From positions 961,834 through 1,025,833 of the forward strand of contig CAKKTE020000288.1 in the NCBI GenBank assembly GCA_920105625.2: DNA of 64,000 nt, given 5' to 3'. The notes under the pieces are model-generated. The model was not told the origin of the DNA, made no database searches, and saw nothing but the letters and a program-made list of their open reading frames with translations. The translations under genes and the position numbers were made by a program. Origin of the DNA: Clusia tigrina. Lineage: Eukaryota; Arthropoda; Insecta; Diptera; Clusiidae. Shown here piece by piece: positions 10,779 through 24,650 of this stretch; within the stretch, counting starts at the first letter, position 1; the number at the start of each line of letters is the position of its first letter.

Positions 10779-11560
10779 AACATACAAATGCTTGTAACTT
10801 TTTACTGGAGCGTCATAAATCCTTGAAATTTAGTAACAATAAAATACTCGAGCCTCTTGTCAATTTAAGTTATCGCTCAAATCTATGCTACCCTTGAGTC
10901 CCAGATCAAACAGTGATAAAACTTCAAATGGCCCTGACTTCTATACGGTACGTCCTACACCTATCAAAGTTTGCAACAAACAAATGCTTGTAACTTTTTA
11001 CTAGAGCGTCATAAAACCTTGAAATTTGTAACAATAAAGTACTCGAGCCTCTTGTCAATTTAAGCTATCGCTCAAAGCTATGCTACCCTTGAGTCCCAAA
11101 TCAAACACTGATAAAGCTTCAAATGGCCCTGACTTCTATACGGTACGTCCTACAGCTATCAAAGTTTGCAACATACAAATGCTTGTAACTTTTTACTGGA
11201 GCGTCGCAAAACCTTGCAATTTTGTAACAATAAAGTACTCGAGCCTCTTGTCAATTTAAGCTATCGCTCAGAGCTATGCTTCCCTTCAGTCCCAAATCAA
11301 ACACTGATAAAACTTCAAATGGCCCTAACTTCTATACGGTACGTTCTACACCTATCAAAGTTTGCAACATACAAATGCTTGTAACTTTTTACTAGAGCGT
11401 CATAAAACCTTGAAATTTGTAACAATAAAGTACTCGAGCCTCTTGTCAATTTAAGCTATCGCTCAAAGCTATGCTACCCTTGAGTCCCAAATCAAACACT
11501 GATAAAGCTTCAAATGGCCCTGACTTCTATACGGTACGTCCTACAGCTATCAAAGTTTGC
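10779..11560 (+). repeat. Satellite monomers including the first part of a dimer duplication
   Basis: Two adjacent dimers, beginning near 10,975 and 11,366, share CTAGAGCGTC followed by GAAATTTGTAAC (one T fewer than usual, at 11,021 and 11,412) and then a monomer with GAGCGTCGCAAAACC. The offset is 391 bp. The second dimer runs on into the 10-monomer unit starting at 11,561, so this duplication probably happened at the edge of that unit. Confidence 0.75.
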
Positions 11561-14500
11561 AACATACAAATGCTTGTAACTTTTTACTGGAGCGTCGCAA
11601 AACCTTGCAATTTTGTAACAATAAAGTACTCGAGCCTCTTGTCAATTTAAGCTATCGCTCAGAGCTATGCTACCCTTCAGTCCCAAATCAAACACTGATA
11701 AAACTTCAAATGGTCCTAACTTCTATACTGTACGTCCTACACTTCTCAAAGTTTGCAACATACAAATGCTTGTACCGTTTTACTGGAGCGTCATAAAACC
11801 TTGAAACTTTATAACAGTAAACTACTCGAGCCTCTTGCCAATTTAAGCTATCGCTCAAAGCAATGCTACCCTTGAGTCCCAAATCGAACACTGATAAAAC
11901 TTCAAATGGCACTAACTTCTATACGGTACGTCCTACACCTATCAAAGGTTGCAGCTTACAAATGCTTGTAACTTTTTACTGGAGCGTCATAAAACCTTGA
12001 AATTTTGTAACAATAAAGTACTCGAGCCTCTTGTCAATTTAAGCAATCGCTTAAAGCTATGCTACCTTTGAGTCCCAAATCAAACACTGATAAAACTTCA
12101 AATGGACCTAACTTCTATACTGTACGTCCTACACCTATCAAAGTTTGCAACATACAAATGCTTGTAACTTTTTACTGGAGCGTCATAAAACCTTGAAATT
12201 TTGTAACAATAAAGTACTCGAGCCTCTTGTCAATTTAAGCTATCGCTCAAAGCTATGCTACCCTTGAGTCCCAAATCAAACACTGATAAAACTTCAAATG
12301 GCCCTAACTTCTATACGGTGCGTCCTAAACCTATCAAAGTTTGCAACATACAAATGCTTGTAACTTTTTACTGGAGCGTCATAAAACCTTGCAATTTTGT
12401 AACAATAAAGTACTCGACCCTCTTGTTAATTTAAGCTCTCGCTCAAAGCTATGCTACCCTTCAGTGCCAAATCAAACACTGATAAAATTGCAAATGGCCC
12501 TAACTTCTATACGGTACGTCCTTAACTTATCAATGTTTGCAACATACAAATGCTTGTAACTTTTTACTGGAGCGTCATAAAACCTTAAAATTTTGTAACA
12601 ATAAAGTACTCGAGCCTCTTGTTAATTTAAGCTATCGGTCAAAGCTATGCTACCCTTGAGTCTCAAATTAAACACTGATAAAACTTCAAATGGCCCTTAC
12701 TTCTATACGGTACGCCCTACACCTATCAAAGTTTGCAACATACAAATGCTTGTAACTTTTTACTGGAGCGTCATAAAACCTTGAAATTTAGTAACAATAA
12801 AGTACTCGAGCCTCTTGACAATTTAAGTTATCGCTCAAAGCTATGCTACCCTTGAGTCCCAAATCAAACACTGATAAAACTTCAAATGGCCCTAACTTCT
12901 ATACGGTGCGTCCTAAACCTATCAAAGTTTGCAACATACAAATGCTTGTAACTTTTTACTGGAGCGTCATAAAACCTTGCAATTTTGTAACAATAAAGTA
13001 CTCGAGCCTCTTGTCAATTTAAGTTATCGCTCAAATCTATGCTACCCTTGAGTCCCAAATCAAACAGTGATAAAACTTCAAATGGCCCTAACTTCTATAC
13101 GGTACGTCCTACACCTATCAAAGTTTGCAACAAACAAATGCTTGTAACTTTTTACTGGAACGTCATAAAACCTTGCAATTTTGTAACAATAAACTACTCG
13201 AGCCTCTTGTCAATTTAAGCAATCGCTTAAAGCTATGCTACCTTTGAGTCCCAAATCAAACACTGATAAAACTTCAAATGGACCTAACTTCTATACGGTA
13301 CGTCCTACACCTATCAAAGTTTGCAACATACAAATGCTTGTAACTTTTTACTGGAGCGTCATAAAACCTTAAAATTTAGTAACAATAAAGTACTCGAGCC
13401 TCTTGTCAATTTAAGCTGTCGCTCAGAGCTATGCTATCCTTCAGTCCCAAATCAAACACTTTTAAAACTTCAAATGGCCCTAACTTCTATACGGTACGTC
13501 CTACACCTATCAAAGTTTGCAACATACAAATGCTTGTAACTTTTTACTGGAGCGTCGCAAAACCTTGCAATTTTGTAACAATAAAGTACTCGAGCCTCTT
13601 GTCAATTTAAGCTATCGCTCAGAGCTATGCTACCCTTCAGTCCCAAATCAAACACTGATAAAACTTCAAATGGTCCTAACTTCTATACTGTACGTCCTAC
13701 ACTTCTCAAAGTTTGCAACATACAAATGCTTGTACCGTTTTACTGGAGCGTCATAAAACCTTGAAATTTTATAACAGTAAACTACTCGAGCCTCTTGCCA
13801 ATTTAAGCTATCGCTCAAAGCAATGCTACCCTTGAGTCCCAAATCGAACACTGATAAAATTTCAAATGGCCCTAACTTCTATACGGTACGTCCTACACCT
13901 ATCAAAGGTTGCAGCATACAAATGCTTGTAACTTTTTACTGGAGCGTCATAAAACCTTGAAATTTTGTAACAATAAAGTACTCGAGCCTCTTGTCAATTT
14001 AAGCAATCGCTTAAAGCTATGCTACCTTTGAGTCCCAAATCAAACACTGATAAAACTTCAAATGGACCTAACTTCTATACTGTACGTCCTACACCTATCA
14101 AAGTTTGCAACATACAAATGCTTGTAACTTTTTACTGGAGCGTCATAAAACCTTGAAATTTTGTAACAATAAAGTACTCGAGCCTCTTGTCAATTTAAGC
14201 TAACGCTCAAAGCTATGCTACCCTTGAGTCCCAAATCAAACACTGATAAAACTTCAAATGGCCCTAACTTCTATACGGTGCGTCCTAAACCTATCAAAGT
14301 TTGCAACATACAAATGCTTGTAACTTTTTACTGGAGCGTCATAAAACCTTGCAATTTTGTAACAATAAAGTACTCGACCCTCTTGTTAATTTAAGCTCTC
14401 GCTCAAAGCTATGCTACCCTTCAGTCCCAAATCAAACACTGATAAAATTGCAAATGGCCCTAACTTCTATACGGTACGTCCTACACTTATCAATGTTTGC

Positions 14501-14891
14501 AACATACAAATGCTTGTAACTTTTTACTGGAGCGTCATAAAACCTTAAAATTTTGTAACAATAAAGTACTCGAGCCTCTTGTTAATTTAAGCTATCGGTC
14601 AAAGCTATGCTACCCTTGAGTCCCAAATTAAACACTGATAAAACTTCAAATGGCCCTTACTTCTATACGGTACGCCCTACACCTATCAAAGTTTGCAACA
14701 TACAAATGCTTGTAACTTTTCCTGGAGCGCCATAAAACCTTGAAATTTAGTAACAATAAAGTACTCGAGCCTCTTGACAATTTAAGTTATCGCTCAAAGC
14801 TATGCTACCCTTGAGTCCCAAATCAAACACTGATAAAACTTCAAATGGCCCTAACTTCTATACGGTACGTCCTACACCTATCAAAGTTTGC
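11561..14891 (+). repeat. Higher-order repeat C1: 10-monomer unit, offset 1,960 bp
   Basis: 11,561-12,932 matches 13,521-14,891, offset exactly 1,960 bp over most of its length. Shared rare marks in order are GCGTCGCAAAACC, AATGGTCCTAAC, GTACCGTTTTAC, AACTACTCGAG, CTGTACGTCC, GGTGCGTCCTAAACC, AAAATTGCAAATGG, CAATGTTTGC, GCTATCGGTC, AAATTAAACAC, TACGCCCTAC and CTTGACAATT. The second copy has a small private change near 14,719, where TTTTACTGG has become TTTCCTGG. The interval 12,933-13,520 (three monomers) lacks a second copy in this block. Confidence 0.88.
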
Positions 14892-17800
14892 AACATACAA
14901 ATGCTTGTAACTTTTTACTGGAGCGTCATAAAACCTTGAAATTTAGTAACAATAAAGTACTCGAGCCTCTTGTCAATTTAAGTTATCGCTCAAAGCTATG
15001 CTACCCTTGAGTCCCAAATCAAACACTGATAAAACTTCAAATGGCCCTAACTTCTATACGGTACGTCCTACACCTATCAAAGTCTGCAACATACAAATGC
15101 TTGTAACTTTTTACTGTAGCGTCATAAAACCTTGAAATTTTGTAACAGTAAAGTACTCGACCCTCTTGTCAATTTAAGCTATCGCTCAAAGCTATGCTAC
15201 CCTTGAGCCCCAAATCGAACAGTGATAAAACTTCAAATGGCCCTAACTTCTATACGGTACGTCCTACACCTATCAAAGTTTGCAACAAACAAATGCTTGT
15301 AACTTTTTACTGGAACGTCATAAAACCTTGCAATTTTGTAACAATAAAGTACTCGAGCCTCTTGTCAATTTAATCAATCGCTTAAAGCTATGCTACCTTT
15401 GAGTCCCAAATCAAACACTGATAAAACTTCAAATGGCCCTAACTTCTATACGGTACGTCCTACACCTATCAAAGTTTGCAACATACAAATGCTTGTAACT
15501 TTTTACTAGAGCGTCATAAAACCTTGAAATTTTGTAACAATAAAGTACTCGAGCATCTTGTCAATTTAAGCTATCGCTCAAAGCTATGCTACCCTTGAGT
15601 CCCAAATCAAACACTGATAAAGCTTCAAATGGCCCTGACTTCTATGTGGTACGTCCTACAGCTATCAAAGTTTGCAACATACAAATGCTTGTAACTTTTT
15701 ACTGGAGCGTCACAAAACCTTGCAATTTTGTAACAATAAAGTACTCGAGCCTCTTGTCAATTTAAGCTATCGCTCAGAGCTATGCTACCCTTCAGTCCCA
15801 AATGAAACACTGATAAAACTTCAAATGGCCCTAACTTCTATACTGTACGTCCTACAATTCTCAAAGTTTGCAACATACAAATGCTTGTAACTTTTTACTA
15901 GAGCGTCATAAAACCTTGAAATTTTGTAACAATAAAATACGCAAGCCTCAGTCAATTTAAGCTATCGCTCAAAGCTATGCTATCCTTGAGTCCCAAATCA
16001 AACACTGATAAAGCTTCAAATGGACCTGACTTCTATACGGTACGTCCTACAGCTATCAAAGTATGCAACATACAAATACTTGCAACTTTTTACTGGAGCG
16101 TCATAAAACCTTGAAATTTTGTAACAATAAAGTACTCGAGCCTCTTGTCAATTTAAGCAATCGCTTAAAGCTATGCTACCTTTGAGTCCCAAATCAAACT
16201 CTGATAAAACTTCAAATGGCCCTAACTTCTGTACGGTACGTCCTACACCTATCAAAGTTTGCAATATACAAATGCTTGCAACTTTTTACTTGAGCGTCAT
16301 AAAACCTTGCAATTTTGTAACAATAAAGTATTCGAGCCTCTTGTCAATTTAAGCTATCGCTCAGAGCTATGCTGCCCTTCAGTACAAAATCAAACACTGA
16401 TAAAACTTCAAATGGCCCTAACTTCTATACGGGACGTCCTACACTTATCAAAGTTTGCAACATACAAATGCTTGTAACTTTTTACTAGAGCGTCATAAAA
16501 CCTTGAAATTTTGTAACAATAAAGTACTCAAGCCTCTTGTCAATTTAAGCTATCGCTCAAAGCTATGCTACCCTTGAGTCCCAAATCAAACACTGATAAA
16601 GCTTCAAATGGCCCTGACTTCTATACGGTACGTCCTACACCTATCAAAGTTTGCAACATACAAATGCTTGTAACTTTTTACTGGAGCGTCATAAAACCTT
16701 GCAATTTTGTAACAATAAAGTACTCGAGCCTCTTGTTAATTTAAGCTATCGCTCAAAGCTATGCTACCCTTGAGTCCCAAATCAAACACTGATAAAACTT
16801 CAAATCGCCCTAACTCCTATACGGTACGTCCTACACCTATCAAAGTTTGCAACATACAAATGCTTGTACCTTTTTACTGGAGCGTCATAAAACCTTGAAA
16901 TTTAGTAACAATAAAGTACTCGAGCCTCTTGTCAATTTAAGTTATCGCTCAAAGCTATGCTACCCTTGAGTCCCAAATCAAACACTGATAAAACTTCAAA
17001 TGGCCCTAACTTCTATACGGTACGTCCTACACCTATCAAAGTCTGCAACATACAAATGCTTGTAACTTTTTACTGTAGCGTCATAAAACCTTGAAATTTT
17101 GTAACAGTAAAGTACTCGACCCTCTTGTCAATTTAAGCTATCGCTCAAAGCTATGCTACCCTTGAGCCCCAAATCGAACAGTGATAAAACTTCAAATGGC
17201 CCTAATTTCTATACGGTACGTCCTACACCTATCAAAGTTTGCAACAAACAAATGCTTGTAACTTTTTACTGGAACGTCATAAAACCTTGCAATTTTGTAA
17301 CAATAAAGTACTCGAGCCTCTTGTCAATTTAAGCAATCGCTTAAAGCTATGCTACCTTTGAGTCCCAAATCGAACACTGATAAAACTTCAAATGGCCCTA
17401 ACTTCTATACAGTACGTCCTACACCTATCAAAGTTTGCAACATACAAATGCTTGTAACTTTTTACTAGAGCGTCATAAAACCTTGAAATTTTGTAACAAT
17501 AAAGTACTCGAGCATCTTGTCAATTTAAGCTATCGCTCAAAGCTATGCTACCCTTGAGTCCCAAATCAAACACTGATAAAGCTTCAAATGGCCCTGACTT
17601 CTATACGGTACGTCCTACAGCTATCAAAGTTTGCAACATACAAATGCTTGTAAATTTTTACTGGAGCGTCACAAAACCTTGCAATTTTGTAACAATAAAG
17701 TACTCGAGCCTCTTGTCAATTTAAGATATCGCTCAGAGCTATGCTACCCTTCAGTCCCAAATGAAACACTGATAAAACTTCAAATGGCCCTAACTTCTAT

Positions 17801-18809
17801 ACTGTACGTCCTACACTTCTCAAAGTTTGCAACATACAAATGTTTGTAACTTTTTACTAGAGCGTCATAAAACCTTGAAATTGTGTAACAATAAAATACT
17901 CAAGCCTCAGTCAATTTAAGCTATCGCTCAAAGCTATGCTACCCTTGAGTCCCAAATCAAACACTGATAAAGCTTCAAATGGACCTGACTTCTATAAGGT
18001 ACGTCCTACAGCTATCAAAGTATGCAACATACAAATACTTGCAACTTTTTACTGGAGCGTCATAAAACCTTGAAATTTTGTAACAATAAAGTACTCGAGC
18101 CTCTTGTCAATTTAAGCAATCGCTTAAAGCTATGCTACCTTTGAGTCCCAAATCAAACACTGATAAAACTTCAAATGGCCCTAACTTCTGTACGGTACGT
18201 CCTACACCTATCAAAGTTTGCAATATACAAATGCTTGCAACTTTTTACTTGAGCACCATAAAACCTTGAAATTTTGTAACAATAAAGTACTCAAGCCTCT
18301 TGTCAATTTAAGCTATCGCTCAAAGCTATGATACCCTTGAGTCCCAAATCAAACACTGATAAAGCTTCAAATGGCCCTGACTTCTATACGGTACGTCCTA
18401 CACCTATCAAAGTTTGCAACATACAAATGCTTGTAACTTTTTACTGGAGCGTCATAAAACCTTGAAATTTTGTAACAATAAAGTACTCGAGCCTCTTGTC
18501 AATTTAAGCTATCGCTCAGAGCTATGCTGCCCTTCAGTACAAAATCAAACACTGATAAAACTTCAAATGGCCCTAACTTCTATACGGGACGTCCTACAGT
18601 TATCAAAGTTTGCAACATACAAATGCTTGTAACTTTTTACTAGAGCAATATAAAACCTTGAAATTTTGTAACAATAAAGTACTCAAGCCTCTTGTCAATT
18701 TAAGCTATCGCTCAAAGCTATGCTACCCTTGAGTCCCAAATCAAACACTGATAAAGCTTCAAATGGCCCTGACTTCTATACGGTACGTCCTACACCTATC
18801 AAAGTTTGC
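14892..18809 (+). repeat. Higher-order repeat C2: 10- to 11-monomer unit, offset 1,959 bp
   Basis: 14,892-16,850 is followed by a second copy from 16,851. Marks found in both are AAAGTCTGCAAC (15,082 and 17,041), TTGAGCCCCAAATCGAACAG, GAGCATCTTG (near 15,550 and 17,510), AAATGAAACAC, CTCAGTCAATTT and TACGGGACGTCC. The last mark is 2,155 bp apart rather than 1,959, so the second copy gained one monomer near 18.2-18.4 kb. The C2 type carries CAGTACAAAATC monomers, which dominate the following region. Confidence 0.86.
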
Positions 18810-20180
18810 AACATACAAATGCTTGTACCTTTTTACTGGAGCGTCATAAAACCTTGAAATTTTATAACAGTAAAGTACTCGAGCCTCTTGTCAATTTAAG
18901 CTATCGCTCAAAGCAATGCTACCCTTGAGTCCCAAATCGAACACTGATAAAACTTCAAATGGCCCTAACTTCTATACGGTACGTCCTACACCTATCAAAG
19001 GTTGCAGCATACAAATGCTTGTAACTTTTTACTGGAGCGTCATAAAACCTTCAAATTTTGTAACAATAAAGTACTCGAGCCTCTTGTCAATTTAATCTAT
19101 CGCTCAAAGCTATGCTACCCTTGAGTCCCAAATCAAACAATGATAAAGCTTCAAATGGCCCTGACTTCTATACGGTACGTCCTACAGCTATCAATGTTTG
19201 CAACATACAAATGCTTGTAACTTTTTACTGGAGCGTCACAAAACCTTGCAATTTTGTAACAATAAAGTACTCGAGCCTCTTATTAATTTAAGCTATCGCT
19301 CAAAGCTATGCTACCCTTGAGTCCCAAATCAAACACTGATAAAACTTCAAATGGCCCTAACTTCTATACGGTACGTCCTACACCTATCAAAGTTTGCAAC
19401 ATACAAATGCCTGTAACTTTTTACTGAAGCGTCATAAAACCTTGAAAAGTTGTAACAATAAAGTACTCGAGCCTCTTGTCAATTTAAGCTATCGCTCAAA
19501 GCTATGCTACCATTGAGCCCCAAATCAAACACTGATAAAACTTCAAATGGCCCTAACTTCTATACGGTGCGTCCTACACCATCAAAGTTTGCAGCATACA
19601 AATGCTTGTAACTTTTTACTGGAGCGTCATAAAACCTTGCAATTTTGTAACAATAAAGTACTCCACCCTCTTGTTAAATTAAACTCTCGCTCAAAGCTAT
19701 GCTACCCTTCAGTTCCAAATCAAACACTGATAAAACTGCAAATAGCCCTAACTTCTATACGGTACGTCCTACACTTATCAAAGTTTGCAACATACAAATG
19801 CTTGTAACTTTTTACTGGAGCGTCATAAAACCTCAAAATATTGTAACAATAAAGTACTCGAGCCTCTTGTCAATTTAAGTTATCGCTCAAAGCTATGCTA
19901 CCCTTGAGTCCCAAATCAAACACTGATAAAAGTTCAAATGGCCCTAACTTCTATACGGTACGTCCTACACCTATCAAAGTTTGCAACATACAAATGCTTG
20001 TAACTTTTTACTGTAGCGTCATAAAACCTTGAAATTTTGTAACAGTAAAGTACTCGACCCTCTTGTCAATTTAAGCTATCGCTCAAAGCTATGCTACCCT
20101 TGAGTCCCAAATCGAACAGTGATAAAACTTCAAATGGCCCTAACTACTATACGGTACGACCTACATCTATCAAAGTTTGC

Positions 20181-20359
20181 AACAAACAAATGCTTGTAAC
20201 TTTTTACTGGAACGTCATAAAACCTTGCAATTTTGTAACAATAAAGTACTCGAGCCTCTTGTCAAAGCAATGCTACCCTTGAGTCCCAAATCAAACACTG
20301 ATAAAGCTTCAAATGGCCCTGACTTCTATACGGTACGTCCTACACCTATCAAAGTTTGC
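20181..20359 (+). repeat. Monomer with 17-bp deletion removing the dyad
   Basis: This copy is 179 bp. GTCAA joins directly to AGCAATG at about 20,261-20,270, so the segment that normally contains the TTTAAGC/GCTCAAA dyad is gone. In undeleted monomers the lost piece is bounded by a TCAA direct repeat, which is what replication slippage or hairpin excision would leave. The same deletion recurs at 21,532-21,710, so one event was later copied. Confidence 0.9.
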
Positions 20360-21531
20360 AACATACAAATGCTTGTACCTTTTTACTGGAGCGTCATAAA
20401 ACATTGAAATTTTATAACAGTAAAGTACTCGAGCCTCTTGTCAATTTAAGCTATCGCTCAAAGCAATGCTACCCTTGAGTCCCAAATCGAACACTGATAA
20501 AACTTCAAATGGCCCTAACTTCTATACGGTACGTCCTACACCTATTAAAGTTTGCAACATACAAATGCTTGTAACTTTTTACTAGAGCTTCATAAAACCT
20601 TGAAATTTTGTAACAATAAAGTACTCGAGCCTCTTGTCAATTTATGCTATCGCTCAAAGCTATGCTACCCTTGAGTCCCAAATCAAACACTGATAAAACT
20701 GCAAATGGCCCTAACTTCTATACGGTACGTCCTACACTTATCAAAGTTTGCAACATACAAATGCTTGTAACTTTTTGCTGGAGCGTCATAAAACCTCAAA
20801 ATATTGTAACAATAAAGTACTCGAGCCTCTTGTCAATTTAAGCAATCGCTTAAAGCTATGCTACCTTTGAGTCCCAAATCAAATACTGATAAAACTTCAA
20901 ATGGCCCTAACTTCTATACGGTACGTCCTACACCTATCAAAGTTTGCAATATACAAATGCTTGTAACTTTTTACTTGAGCGTCATAAAACCTTGCAATTT
21001 TGTAACAAAGTACTCGAGCCTCTTGTCAATTTAAGCTATCGCTCAGAGCTATGCTACCCTTCAGTACAAAATCAAACACTGATAAAACTTCAAATGGCCC
21101 TAACTTCTATACGGTACGTCCTACACTATCAAAGTTTGCAACATACAAATGCTTGTAACTTTTTACTAGAGCGTCATAAAACCTTGAAATTTTGTAACAA
21201 TAAAGTACTCAAGCTTCTTGTCAATTTAAGCTATCGCTCAAAGCTATGCTACCCTTGAGTCCCAAATCAAACACTGATAAAGCTTCAAATGGCCCTGACT
21301 TCTATACGGTACGTCCTACACCTATCAAAGTTTGCAACATACAAATGCTTGTAACTTTTTACTGGAGCGTCATAAAACCTTGCAATTTTGTAACAATAAA
21401 GTACTCGAGCCTCTTGTTAATTTAAGCTATCGCTCAAAGCTATGCTACCCTTGAGTCCCAAATCAAACACTGATAAAACTTCAAATGGCCCTAACTCCTA
21501 TACGGTACGTCCTACACCTATCAAAGTTTGC

Positions 21532-21710
21532 AACATACAAATGATTGTACCTTTTTACTGGAGCGTCATAAAACCTTGAAATTTTGTAACAGTAAAGTAC
21601 TCGAGCCTCTTGTCAAAGCAATGCTACCCTTGAGTCCCAAATCAAACACTGATAAAGCTTCAAATGGCCCTGACTTCTATACGGTACGTCCTACACCTAT
21701 CAAAGTTTGC
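21532..21710 (+). repeat. Second monomer with the same 17-bp deletion
   Basis: Also 179 bp, with the identical GTCAA-AGCAATG junction at about 21,612-21,621. It differs from the first by having AACATACAAATGATTG and CAGTAAAG where the earlier one has AACAAAC and CAATAAAG. The deletion-bearing right half was therefore joined to a different left half, which points to conversion or exchange within the monomer. Confidence 0.88.
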
Positions 21711-21906
21711 AACATACAAATGCTTGTACCTTTTTACTGGAGCGTCATAAAACATTGAAATTTTATAACAGTAAAGTACTCGAGCCTCTTGTCAATTTAA
21801 GCTATCGCTCAAAGCAATGCTACCCTTGAGTCCCAAATCGAACACTGATAAAACTTCAAATGGCCCTAACTTCTATACGGTACGTCCTACACCTATCAAA
21901 GGTTGC

Positions 21907-24650
21907 AGCATACAAATGCTTGTAACTTTTTACTGGAGCGTCATAAAACCTTGAAATTTTGTAACAATAAAGTACTCGAGCCTCTTGTCAATTTAATCTA
22001 TCGCTCAAAGCTATGCTACCCTTGAGTCCCAAATCAAACACTGATAAAGCTTCAAATGGCCCTGACTTCTATACGGTACGTCCTACAGCTATCAAAGTTT
22101 GCAACATACAAATGCTTGTAACTTTTTACTGGAGCGTCACAAAACCTTGCAATTTTGTAACAATAAAGTACTCGAGCCTCTTGTTAATTTAAGCTATCGC
22201 TCAAAGCTATGCTACCCTTGAGTCCCAAAACAAACACTGATAAAACTTCAAGTGGCCCTAACTTCTATACGGTACGTCCTACACCTATCAAAGTTTGCAA
22301 CATACAAATGCCTGTAACTTTTTACTGAAGCGTCATAAAACCTTGAAATGTTGTAACAATAAAGTACTCGAGCCTCTTGTCAATTTAAGCTATCGCTCAA
22401 AGCTATGCTACCATTGAGCCCCAAATCAAACACTGATAAAACTTCAAATGGCCCTAACTTCTATACGGTGCGTCCTACACCTATCAAAGTTTGCAGCATA
22501 CAAATGCTTGTAACTTTTTACTGGAGCGCCATAAAACCTTGCAATTTTCTAACAATAAAGTACTCGACCCTCTTGTTAATTTAAGCTCTCGCTCAAAGCT
22601 ATGCTACCCTTCAGTTCCAAATCAAACACTGATAAAACTTCAAATGGCCCTAACTACTATACGGTACGTCCTACACCTATCAAAGTTTGCAACAAACAAA
22701 TGCTTGTAACTTTTTACTGGAACGTCATAAAACCTTGCAATTTTGTAACAATAAAGTACTCGAGCCTCTTGTCAATTTAAGCAATCGCTTAAAGCTATGC
22801 TACCTTTGAGTCCCAAATCAAACACTTATAAAACTTCAAATGGCCCTAACTTCTATACGCTACGTCCTACACCTATCAAAGTTTGCAACATACAAATGCT
22901 TGTAACTTTTTACTAGAGCTTCATAAAACCTTGAAATTTTGTAACAATAAAGTACTCGAGCCTCTTGTCAATTTAAGCTATCGCTCAAATCTATGCTACC
23001 CTTGAGTCCCAAATCAAACACTGATAAAACTGAAAATGGCCCTAACTTCTATACGGTACGTCCTACACTTATCAAAGTTTGCAACATACAAATGCTTGTA
23101 ACTTTTTACTGGAGCGTCATAAAACCTCAAAATATTGTAACAATAAAGTACTCGAGCCTCTTGTCAATTTAAGCAATCGCTTAAAGCTATGCTACCTTTG
23201 AGTCCCAAATCAAACACTGATAAAACTTCAAATGGCCCTAACTTCTATACGGTACGTCCTACACCTATCAAAGGTTGCAGCATACAAATGCTTGTAACTT
23301 TTTACTGGAGCGTCATAAAACCTTGAAATTTTGTAACAATAAAGTACTCGAGCCTCTTGTCAATTTAATTTATCGCTCAAAGCTATGCTACCCTTGAGTC
23401 CCAAATCAAACACTGATAAAGCTTCAAATGGCCCTGACTTCTATATGGTACGTCCTACAGCTATCAAAGTTTGCAACATACAAATGCTTGTAACTTTTTA
23501 CTGGAGCGTCACAAAACCTTGCAATTTTGTAACAATAAAGTACTCGAGCCTCTTGTTAATTTAAGCTATCGCTCAAAGCTATGCTACCCTTGAGTCCCAA
23601 AACAAACACTGATAAAACTTCAAGTGGCCCTAACTTCTATACGGTACGTCCTACACCTATCAAAGTTTGCAACATACAAATGCCTGTAACTTTTTACTGA
23701 AGCGTCATAAAACCTTGAAATGTTGTAACAATAAAGTACTCGAGCCTCTTGTCAATTTAAGCTATCGCTCAAAGCTATGCTACCATTGAGCCCCAAATCA
23801 AACACTGATAAAACTTCAAATGGCCCTAACTTCTATACGGTGCGTCCTACACCTATCAAAGTTTGCAGCATACAAATGCTTGTAACTTTTTACTGGAGCG
23901 CCATAAAACCTTGCAATTTTCTAACAATAAAGTACTCGACCCTCTTGTTAATTTAAGCTCTCGCTCAAAGCTATGCTACCCTTCAGTTCCAAATCAAACA
24001 CTGATAAAACTTCAAATGGCCCTAACTACTATACGGTACGTCCTACACCTATCAAAGTTTGCAACAAACAAATGCTTGTAACTTTTTACTGGAACGTCAT
24101 AAAACCTTGCAATTTTGTAACAATAAAGTACTCGAGCCTCTTGTCAATTTAAGCAATCGCTTAAAGCTATGCTACCTTTGAGTCCCAAATCAAACACTTA
24201 TAAAACTTCAAATGGCCCTAACTTCTATACGCTACGTCCTACACCTATCAAAGTTTGCAACATACAAATGCTTGTAACTTTTTACTAGAGCTTCATAAAA
24301 CCTTGAAATTTTGTAACAATAAAGTACTCGAGCCTCTTGTCAATTTAAGCTATCGCTCAAAGCTATGCTACCCTTGAGTCCCAAATCAAACACTGATAAA
24401 ACTGAAAATGGCCCTAACTTCTATACGGTACGTCCTACACTTATCAAAGTTTGCAACATACAAATGCTTGTAACTTTTTACTGGAGCGTCATAAAACCTC
24501 AAAATATTGTAACAATAAAGTACTCGAGCCTCTTGTCAATTTAAGCAATCGCTTAAAGCTATGCTACCTTTGAGTCCCAAATCAAACACTGATAAAACTT
24601 CAAATGGCCCTAACTTCTATACGGTTCGTCCTACACCTATCAAAGTTTGC
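21907..24650 (+). repeat. Higher-order repeat D2: 7-monomer unit, two copies, 1,372 bp
   Basis: 21,907-23,278 and 23,279-24,650 are nearly identical in tandem. Both begin with an AGCATACAAATG monomer and run through the same order, including CAAAACAAACAC with CTTCAAGTGG, ATGCCTGTAAC with CTGAAGCGTC and AAATGTTG, CCATTGAGCCCC, GGAGCGCCATAA with TTTTCTAAC, CTACTATACGG, TACGCTACGTCC and CCTCAAAATATTG. I see only scattered differences, for example AATCTATCG versus AATTTATCG and CTCAAATCTATG versus CTCAAAGCTATG. Confidence 0.92.

Larger units (their letters stand above)
18810..21906 (+). repeat. Mixed satellite monomers with two 17-bp-deleted copies
   Basis: No clean tandem higher-order unit covers this stretch. 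A short pair of matching segments (from 20,181 and from 21,532) lies 1,351 bp apart, which equals seven monomers minus one 17-bp, one 3-bp and one 1-bp deletion. The first examples of monomer types that fill the next 20 kb appear here: CCTCAAAATATTG (19,834), the 3-bp-deleted AACAAAGTAC (near 21,006) and the AATCTATCGCTC monomer (near 19,095). The region may be the older edge of the block that expanded to the right. Confidence 0.7.

Noticed and set aside
16420..16440. CENP-B box-like TACGGGAC
   Set aside because: The CGGG half is present in a few variants (16,430, 18,587, 48,092), but the required TTCG half at the correct distance is absent, so the 17-bp box is not formed.
18640..18660. TATA-like promoter (AATATAAAACC near 18,648)
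   Set aside because: It is a local substitution of GCGTCATAAAACC in one monomer, with no transcript or conserved start-site context. Chance similarity.
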